Shown: positions 55,245-64,000 of the stretch, piece by piece
Position numbering within the stretch: position 1 is the first letter of the stretch
Layout of the letters: each line of letters opens with the position of its first letter
Origin: Siphonodentalium dalli
Taxonomy: Eukaryota; Mollusca; Scaphopoda; Gadilida; Siphonodentaliidae
Direction of reading: 5' to 3'
Assembly: GCA_032622095.1 (NCBI GenBank)
Contig: CP136063.1
Coordinates: 185,793,956 to 185,857,955, forward strand
Length of the DNA: 64,000 nt
Translations under genes and position numbers: made by a program
Notes under the pieces: generated by a model
What the model was told of the DNA's origin: nothing
The model's input: the letters and a program-made list of their open reading frames with translations, nothing else
Databases searched by the model: none

Positions 55245-55477
55245 CTCTTTCATGATGCGAGTGCGCTGGTGCAGCATTAAATATCCTGTGCCAGTGTATT
55301 CTCTTATATATGCGAGTCTCCCATAAGTAGCCTTGTATATATAAGAGAATGCACTGGCTTACAAGGTCAAGGTAAATATTGTTAGGCCAACATATTCTCT
55401 TATATATGTGAGGCTAAAAGAGAATGCATTGGCACAGGGTTTTCTCAAAATTTCATGAAGATCCAGTCATGGAAGGG
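55245..55477. mobile_element. TTAA-flanked MITE, 'catgactggagcttc' family, reversed
   Basis: TTAA at 55241-55244 and 55478-55481; ends CTCTTTCATGATGCG and CAGTCATGGAAGGG; hairpin cores 'tattctcttatatatgcgag'. Confidence 0.83.
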
Positions 55478-56275
55478 TTAAGGTAGGGTTGGTAGGGAAA
55501 CCTGAATCACAAGTATGTTATTCTTTTGCCTTACACTGAATGTTTCATTGTAATTTTTGTCTCACTCCAACCCTAAGGCTACCCATGGATTGTTTTCCCA
55601 CAAAACTCAAAAGAAATTGTAACCTATGTACAGAAAGTTTGCACTCATGTCTAAGTAAACAAGAAGGTACTTAAATAGGATAATTTAATTCATTGACTAA
55701 TTTGACCTACATACATGCTAGGAGTCAAGTGTTTATCTAATTGCATAGTAATTTGAACACATCTGACTTAACACCATGAATAATGCACCAACTGTGCTCA
55801 TCGCCCATCATAGTCACGCAGTCAGGGGTAAAATGCGCACACATATCACTACATAAAAAGAAAACATTCCTGAATATGAAAATGTGTCCTGTGTGGTTTG
55901 ACATAGATGTTAATAAAGATGCTGTATCTTATCTTGGTGACAATTCCAACAACAACAACAATGGCGCAAAATTTCTTTTTAAATACCTATTTGCATTATT
56001 ATTACCCAAAACAAAAGAAGAAACATCTGGTGTTATATTTCACTTGAAAGTTACTTCAAAGATAAGATTTTCAATAAAATATAATGTAACGTTCTAAAAA
56101 TAGTAACATTTGCTGTTCCAGTTCATGGCAAAAATTTAGGTAAATAAATTATTTATTATAGACACTGACAAGATGCTTGTGTCGACTTGTACAGGAATCT
56201 CTGACTCAAAATTATTATTTCATACCTGCATGAATCAATACAGAATGTTCCGGGAAGAGATACGGTACACCAGTG

Positions 56276-56487
56276 GTTCCCTTAGGAAATGTTCAGATAA
56301 TAAGACTTTAGTGTTAACTTATTATCTGAACATTTCCCACCAATGGATATGAAATTCTTCTGTGTTTGTATTATTGTTCTTCCTTCTACTTATATTTCCC
56401 GAACATCCCTCCAATGTCTTGAAAGACCATTTCAATGTATACTTTTATAACTGATGAGTGAATCCATTTGAGTAAAGAAATGGTTAA
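56276..56487. mobile_element. MITE, CCCTTTCTATACTAA family
   Basis: 'gaaatgttcagataataaga' and 'cttattatctgaacatttcc' form the hairpin; it ends 'gagtaaagaaatggttaa'. Confidence 0.7.
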
Positions 56488-56489
56488 GA

Positions 56490-58020
56490 CTAAAGTGTGT
56501 TGCTACAATTCGAATGTATGAACATTTAGCAGGATACATGCACTGATTAGGACCTAAATGCTAAATGAGAATTAATTTGAAATGACCAATTACCAGGGTC
56601 AGTAGCTAGGTGACCAGTAGTCTTGATTGACAGCAATCTTTATTCAATATACATTGTATGTAGAGGCAGATAACTCTTGGTTAGGTGACCAAGTCATCAT
56701 TTTCATGATTTGTATTATTTTAGTAGATCATTTTCTCTAACCATTGTCAGTGATTTTCCTGGTTATAGATTCTGACATCACAAGGTTTCTATCATTGGTA
56801 CATCTAGTAAGAAAACATATTATCAATCCCACATGTCCAACAATATACCACTGCATCTGATTCATATAAGTAAATGAGTTATTAATTTATGATGTCCCGG
56901 GCCTGTGTGGATAGCTGGCCTTCATGAGCGCTAGAGTCCAGATTGGAATCACTACAAATGACAAGGGGCGCCATTCTTTCAGAAAGTAGTTTTTGAGTTT
57001 TTCAAAAGTTTTGTTGGCATTAGTGTAAACATATATAATTAAATACAGTCTATATGTAGTCGATAACATTTTTAAACATTTACCATCGCTGAGTATCACA
57101 ATTCGGTGACAACAACGTGCCCTTTACGGTATTTAAAAACAAGAGGTTGATCAAGATCAGCAGATGTTTAATTCATTTCTTGGTGATAGTATAGCTATGA
57201 TTGGAATCCTAATCTATAGTTTGTATGTTGAATTACAGAGTATACTGTCATGTACAAAAGAAGTACATGTATAGAAAAAAGTAAATAATAACACAAATTA
57301 TTGGAATTTATGCACTGATAGTGCAACTTTGACATCGGTATGCATATAATAACATTGGAATACCCTAGGACCCCTAGTGTTATCTATATAATGTTTATAC
57401 AGCCATTTAATATGAGGATGCTGGTCCATATGACCCATAACTCAAAACAGATTACACAGTTCATATAAAAGATCATAACAGACAGTAAGTAGCTCTCATT
57501 AAAATGGTTTCACACATTATAATGTTTTACAAGTAGCTGGACGCTAAGATCTTCAAAGTGCTCGGTGGCCCCTAAAATTCAATCAACCATGACAATATGA
57601 ACAATTTGCAAACCATGGTTCCTGGCAATATTCCACACCAAGTATTGAAATTTTTGTTTGAAGTACTTATTTTATTTAGTGTTATCTGACCTTTGTTGCT
57701 TCATATCAAGGGCCCCTGAAATGATACACTGATAACAGCCCTAAATACTCTATATAGTACTCAATAGATTTTTTTCATACATAGAAAATCATTGATTTCT
57801 GTTCTCGAGATGAAATCCATGAAAATGCCATAGCCCTCTATGTTAATCTTCTGACCCTAAAATTCACTCAACCGTGATCATATGAACAAATTATAAACTA
57901 GGTTTTACAGCAATGCTTCTAAAAAGTATTAAGGCAATCCTTTACAGCTTTTAATACACCACAGCTAAAAATAGCTAAATTTCAATAAATCAGATTGGTC
58001 TCCAGGTGATAAAGTTGTCT
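56490..58020. other. No gene or repeat recognised
   Basis: AT-rich; only short open frames without motifs. Confidence 0.5.
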
Positions 58021-58027
58021 TTATATA

Positions 58028-59216
58028 TATGGTGTCAGACCGATTCTCCGAAGACCTATTACTCCGAAGACCTATAACTCCGAAGGGCCGATTCTCTGAA
58101 GACCTATAACTCCGAAGGCCCGATTTTCCGACGGCCCATAACTCCGAAGGTCCGATTCTCCGAAGATTTTGTTTTATCGGGGTATTATCGTTTACTAAAT
58201 AGTGTACAGTCCAGTGGCGAAGCCAAGGGGTCCCAAAATTCCTACTGCCCCCATTAAACCTCTACTTGCTATTTCAGACAATATGGGCCCCTACCAAAAC
58301 ATGTCCAATGTCATGTAAACGCCCGGAAATCGTTCATGGGGCATCAAAATATTCAAACTTTTCCTACTGCCCCCCACCTAAATGGGAATCCTGGCCCGCC
58401 ACTGACTATACACCAGATACTATAACGTTACGTTGGCCCATGAGATGCCAGAGTAAAATGTACAGGGGTGAACGGGGAAGAACTTGTCCTTTTTCATATA
58501 TAAAATGAACTTGATTGCATCAAATCACCCCAATGCAGTCGGATGTGCACAGTTTAATCATATTAATTGTATTAAGACGTACATTGTGGCAAAATGATTG
58601 TATTTCTTACATAAATTTAACCATTCTGTGGAAAATTAAGGCTTGTCGCACACTACTGATGGTGTAGATATCACCTTATTATAATACATAGTTAACGTTT
58701 CCAATATATGAGGGCCCCTTCCCCCCTTTTCGTACGCCGGATTCCACCCATTTTGGACCCGTACGCCGGATTCCAGACGTCAATTTGAAGCTGGACGCCG
58801 GATTCCATGGTAAAATTGAAGCTGGATTCCGGATCCCCGGAACAAAATATAACCATACGCGCATTCCATACTTATCAATATACTCTAAGAATTGTGAAAT
58901 TCCAAACGGTATTAGACCACCATTTTACCTCCAAAAGTCATTGACTCCGCCACTGGACTGTACACTATTTAATAAGCGATAAAACATGATCTTCGGAGAA
59001 TCGGACCTTCGGAGAATCGGCCCTTCGGAGTTATAGACCTTCGGAGTTATGGGCCTTCGGAGTTATAGGCCTTCGGAGTTATGGGATTTCGGAGTTATGG
59101 GTCTTCGGAGTTATGGGATTTCGGAGAATCGGGACTTCGGAGTTATGGGCTTTCAGAGAATCGGGGCGTCGGAGAATCGGACCTTCGGAGTTATGGGTCT
59201 TCGGAGAATCGCTACG
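58028..59216. mobile_element. Foldback-type element with arms of short tandem repeats
   Basis: The left arm (58028-58226) has tandem units such as 'ctccgaagacctataa' and 'ccgattctccgaag', then 'aatagtgtacagtccagtgg'. The right arm (about 58935-59216) is the inverse: 'ccactggactgtacactatt', then 'ttcggagttatgggcc' and 'ttcggagaatcgg' units. The 700-bp centre has 'ccggattcca' repeats and a small CAGTGGCG-ended unit (58211-58404). No coding content recognised. Confidence 0.8.
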
Positions 59217-59339
59217 TAACCATATATATCTCACAGTGTTATCAGGAAACCTCAATTCTAGATGATTCCAAAAAACATCAACTCAATCTGTATTTTGGGC
59301 TGAGACACTCACATGTCAATATTTGTTTCCAATTTTAAT

Positions 59340-59560
59340 CAAATAAAAAAAATTGAGTTATCACAGTATTCGTGAATTCTAGGTCTCAAAGGGCCATAAC
59401 TCCATAAAAAAAATCGGATAACACCCATATTCGAAATTGATCTGTATTTTGGGCTGTGAAACTCGCATACAAATTTTGGTTCCGATCGGATAGAAAATGT
59501 TTGAGTTGTCGCACCATGCATAAAGTGTCTATGGACAGACAGCCAAACGACAACTGTATT
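59340..59560. repeat. Dispersed repeat with 'gggccataactcc' and 'ggttccgatcggata'
   Basis: Same general family as 19500-19830 and 43730-44010, with 'gacagacag' near its end. Confidence 0.6.
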
Positions 59561-60429
59561 TCTAACATAATCCATGATGATGAACAAGAAAACCATAGTC
59601 AGCAATGGTAACGCCACCAATATCATATTATTAGCCATAAATATAAATTATAATATAATTATGATATAAACTAGCTTTCAAATTCCATGTGGGAAATTTG
59701 GATACTTCCATATATCAAGTTTTCCCGTTTCTCGTGTTATACATTACATTCTACAAGCTGTCTCGCTTTTGATTACACTAGCTGGTGGGCCCGACTTCGT
59801 CCGGGCTGTTTCCCATCTGCTCTCCGGCGAAAGGCGCGATTTGACCTTGAATTGACTATTTTGAAAGTCAAGGTCAGGTCGGGGTCATGATTTGACCCGT
59901 CCAAAACACTCCCCGGAGAAAAGTATCCCAAGGTATTAAATTTCGACGAAATCCGTCCGTTTTACCCGATTTGACCTTGAATTGACCATTTTGAAGGTCA
60001 AGGTCAAGGTCACGATTTCACCCGTCCAAAACACTCCCCGGACAAAACCAACCCTAGGTATCAAATTTAGTCGAAATCCGTCCGTTTTACCCGATTTGAC
60101 CTTGAATTGACCATTTTGAAGGTCAAGGTCAGGTCGGGGTCACAATTTGACCCGTCCAAAAGTAGCCCTAGGTATCAAATTTCGTCGAAATCCACCCGTT
60201 TTACCCGATTTGACATTTGATTAACCATATTCAAGGTCATGCCGGGGGTCACGATTTGAACCGTCCAAAACACTCCCCGGACAAAAGTACGTCCGTTTTA
60301 CCCAATTTGACCTTGAATTGACTGTTTTAAAGGTCAAAGTCAGTTCGGGATGACGATTTGACCCGTCCAAAATACTCCCCGGACAAAATCAACCCTAAGT
60401 ATTAAATTTCGTCGAAATCCATCTTTGAT

Positions 60430-63396
60430 TACCACACGATCGCATGCTTTCCAAAGGGTGCGGTAATTATCAATATCAGCACATGTGCTAATTTGTGTCT
60501 GACTATTTTATTGAGCATTTAGGATACCGCATTCGGGGTAACAGCTTTTAAAGCGACCCATTTTTACTTTTACATCGACCTAATCCCCCATAACACCAGT
60601 GGATTTTATATGTTCAAGCACAGTATACACGCTGGCGTGCTAATTATACTCTTAAAATGTTGCATCAATGGGCATGGTTGTCACTACGATTATACTAATA
60701 TAAGTAAACGGGAATAATTTATCACTGATTATTTTGGACTCCATCAAATTTTGGAAAATTGGGTCCACAAAGGTCAGGTTGTTCTCTCTATTTTCCAGTA
60801 CAACTTTTATTATAATATCCCCCTAAAAGTTTGTAAACGCCATAACATTTTGAACTGCATGGGAGAGTGTTAAACCACTGAATGGGGGCGGACTGTGGAA
60901 AAGTGACAAAACTCGGAACATGGTACGCAAAAGTGATATTAGCACGGAGAACTTTAGCTGTTAGTGTGCCAGCCAAATTCGCATGTGTCTCGATATCGTT
61001 ATGAGTAAAATACCCGCCAAATACTATCCGTTTTGCAAACTCCATGCAGTATACCCTCTCCCGTTACCACTAAACACCAGTCCAAATATATTGACAGGAC
61101 TGGTGTCAATTGGGACACACTATAGCGTGTAAGCTGGGACCGGCTTCGAATTGAAGGTGTAAGTGGCTGTTGTGTCGTGTTTTCCAATGGATATGAATGA
61201 TATTAGTATGTCCGTATTTGGATACGGAATACATAAAACGTTTTATAAAATAATTCATGGGTGATCCGATGATGAAGGCAACTTTTTCGTTTCTTTTGTC
61301 GCATGTCAGTGGTTGCAGTCTTCTACACATCGTGGATGTTGGTTGCTTATTAATTTGTCAAGTGATCTGCAGTCTGAGAGAATACACACTATTGAACAGT
61401 TAACGTACCTGAACGCGGTAGTCTGAAAAAACAGCGGGGAATCCCATTACTTTCAAAAAGTATTATATTGTGTAATACGTCAGCCTGCATGGTATCAGCG
61501 CAACAGAAGCCAATCAGAAGACAGACTCGCGTGAATTAAAAAATATATAATACCATAGTACTTAATGCGAAGCGTGGGCGCGGTGACGTCATAGTGTGTG
61601 GATATCAAGCCCAATATCGTGGTGATAATGCGAAGTGTGTCCGTATGTTTCAGACTATCGGGTGTGCAGCTGTTCGTCATAGTCTGCGACTATATATGCC
61701 GAGCAAGAGCCAACACCCATGCCCTCTGCTCAGATCGACTATATGTGTACATACCTGTTCTTACCCAGTACCAGAGTGTACATCATGCAGTGCTAACATT
61801 TGGCAACACGGTAACACAGAGATGTTATATCTCTGGTAGCACTTAAATAAGAAACATGTTACCTATTACCGTGTCAGGTTGGTTTATCAAAATTTCAAAA
61901 TTGCCAACGCTATAAAAGTGAACATGTTTGTAATCACAGTGTATGGCGGTATGGAGATCAGATGTGTTGATTATTTCGTGCACCCCGTCGACAGACGGCT
62001 GCTAGATATCGTGATATCTCATGACCATGTTTATTGTTCCACATAGAACTGTATTGTAGTCAGGTAGGAAAACAATGCAACGCACTTCAGAACAAGATGT
62101 AGAAAGATAGCTGCAGGCAGCAAGCAATCCCTCGTAATACAAATCGGCAGTTCGCCAGAAATCGAGTTGGATGTCGTAGCTTTGGTTTGTGAACTTGCAA
62201 ATGTTCGATTCGCCCGGGGTGGTGTCAAAACGAGTATATAGGAGGTATACTTGTCCATGGTACGGCATACGCCTATATCACTATATATATATGTTTGTGG
62301 TTTATCACATTTGCGGCAATGTTTTTTATTTAGAAGCAACAGTATATATTACTCTCCCTGAAAATACATAGTAGGCCTACTCACGTCACCATATGGATTC
62401 TCTGATAAATATGACACCCTCGAAATAGGCATGTAAACCCGAAATAACCCACATACTGGACGATGTATTATACTATACTATCAAGACCAAAACACTGAGA
62501 CAATTTCTTATCCTGTTTTTTAAATTATCCCAGGGGAGAACAGACCATAACATGATAGTCGGTTGTATTTTATAGGGCATAATGTATGCAGTCTACTGGG
62601 TGCATGGGTAGTCTAAAACCATGTTTAAACGACCCATATATAAAGAGTTACCACACCAGTGCAATAATTCACAGCAAAGGTGTCAACATGAACAAAGATA
62701 GAGGTCATTGGTCGAGGAGTCCAGGATGGAACAAAGATCTGGAGAAATTTCAACCAACAATGATGTGGTCAACATTACAACGGAGTGGGTGACTGTCATT
62801 TGGGATTGCGATTGCGATGAACTTAAATGACGCAAATTGAACTGAATATACTGGCTAATTATGAACGACTGCACTGCCCGGGTCATGCATTAAGTTATCG
62901 ATGGAATTCGTCATTATCGAGATGAAAGACGAGGGACTCCCATTGTGAAGATAGAGGCGGGGTATTAAGCTATGTACACCGGATGGTCCTGCAGTGTTCA
63001 AACGAAGACGACGTTGTTGTCCTTCCGGTGTCAAAAGAATGTCAAAAGAATAGTTGAAAATATTGTGTGTGAACAGTTCATCAAGGATTCGTATGTGACG
63101 TGACAGTAATCACTGCATGTGATATATATAGGATTGAATGTTTGATGTGCATGTACTATACACACGATAGCCAAACTGGGAACGAAGTCTATAATTATAT
63201 GCAGAAAGATAATATATGTACGCATTATATATAATAAAGCTTCGTCCACAAACACTGCCAAATATGCCTGGTAAATGTTTTAAGGCGAATAAACGACAAT
63301 TGACATTCTACAATTTGCACGTTGAACTGCTTATATACGCATGGGTAGCGGTGTTTATTGATTGAGTACCATATGTAGCAAGAGCTTTAACTCTAC
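60430..63396. other. Stretch inside the Helitron-like element with no recognised gene
   Basis: Less repetitive and richer in CG than the rest of the window. Only short frames occur; one on the minus strand (60788-61045) contains RIVFGGYF, slightly like pantothenate kinase, but the rest does not match. Confidence 0.4.
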
Positions 63397-63482
63397 AACT
63401 GACTGTAAAAGCCAATATAGTATTCAAACGTGATGTATATATACATCACGTTTGAATACTATATTGGCTTTTACAGTCAGTT
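63397..63482. repeat. Perfect 86-bp palindrome
   Basis: AACTGACTGTAAAAGCCAAT to the centre at 63439/63440 and back without a mismatch. It directly abuts the renewed Helitron units. Confidence 0.95.
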
Positions 63483-64000
63483 TGGCTTTGACCTTGAATT
63501 GACCATTTTGAAGGTCAAGGTCAGGTCGGGGTCACGATTTGACCCGTACAAAACACTCCCCGGAGAAAATTACCCGTAGGTATCAAATTTCGTCGAAATC
63601 CGTCCAGCAGTTTTCCCGGTATATTAGATCATTTGTGGGTACCCGTTTTCAAGGTGAAGGTCACCTCTGGCGGAAAAACTGACCCGATGAAAATCTCCCC
63701 CATTCCTAGGAACCCCTAAGTACGAATCACACAACACGCTCATGTCTGGACACAGACACAACACGCTCATGTCTGGATACATACACGCTCTTTATCAACG
63801 ACACTGCGGATACGAACGCTCTTTAACTATCACGCGATTAACCCATGAATTCCCATTGCGGTGGCGGGGGAATGGAGAAGGAGTGCTCTGACGTTCTCCA
63901 AAACGGCGGAAAACACTGCCCGTTTGTTTTTAACCTTAGATTGGAAGTTTGAACTCAATCGGTCCCGCCGTTTTCCCGGCCATAGCTAACAGACAAACAA

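Larger units (their letters stand above)
59778..64000 (-). mobile_element. Helitron-like element, minus strand, running off the right edge
   Basis: The 3' end lies at 59778: on the minus strand 'GCCCGGACGAAGTCGGGC' forms a 6-bp stem, then 'CCACCAGCTAG' and T. The 59790-60430 body is tandem units (~130 bp) with 'gaccttgaattgaccatttt', 'gacccgtccaaaacactccc' and 'cgtcgaaatccgtccg'. The same units return at 63483-63610. The last bases ('ggccatagctaacagacaaa') look like the region near a Helitron 5' end. 60430-63396 is unlike the units and may be captured or inserted DNA. Confidence 0.65.

Noticed and set aside
60788-61045. Possible pantothenate kinase fragment (RIVFGGYF)
   Set aside because: Only eight residues agree; the expected downstream motifs with HEG and the Ser-Lys/Arg-Gly block are missing.

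Overview
The window is eukaryotic nuclear DNA. Its coding sequence is in short exons with consensus GT...AG splice sites and long introns, and most of the rest is AT-rich and full of small palindromic transposons. The organism is probably a marine invertebrate. Repeats with 'ggccataactc' plus 'gacagac' motifs, and Helitrons with 'gaccttgaattgacc' arrays, suggest a mollusc or other lophotrochozoan. I cannot place it further and this is a weak inference.

The main gene lies on the minus strand and covers 38580 down to 2757. I reconstructed twelve exons by eye. All intron phases agree from one exon to the next, and every exon translates without a stop. In order they encode a long-form C-type lectin domain (CTLD, three exons), a very large exon with about 43 copies of a 9-residue Asn/Gly/Gln/Thr repeat, a hormone-receptor motif (HRM), a GAIN domain, a GPCR proteolysis site (GPS) with a canonical His-Leu/Thr cleavage point, a TSFAVLM-type tethered-agonist stretch, and the first transmembrane helix. 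This is the extracellular part of an adhesion GPCR with an N-terminal lectin domain. TM2 to TM7 must lie beyond the left edge. The first coding exon is uncertain; a candidate signal or anchor exon with the right phase is at 50781-50973.

The introns and the 25 kb upstream of the gene are packed with mobile elements. (1) Several MITE families begin CCCTTT or similar and are flanked by TTAA, as in piggyBac elements. (2) One palindromic family of about 215 bp has CAGTAATGCCC ends and TA flanks, as in Tc1/mariner or pogo elements. (3) A family of about 400 bp has 'gcagaatgaggtccccag' arms. (4) There are three Helitron-like elements, two with 3' ends 'ccgggtaaccctgCTAG|T' and one on the minus strand running off the right edge. 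(5) A foldback element has arms made of short tandem repeats. (6) A 1.5 kb element with a 6-bp target duplication is nested in another repeat. (7) A decayed LINE 3' end carries a long C run. There are also a roughly 992-bp direct duplication near 49-50 kb, many perfect hairpins, and two tRNA-like stretches.

I found no convincing second host gene. The right-hand 25 kb looks intergenic, or is a long 5' intron if the candidate first exon is real.
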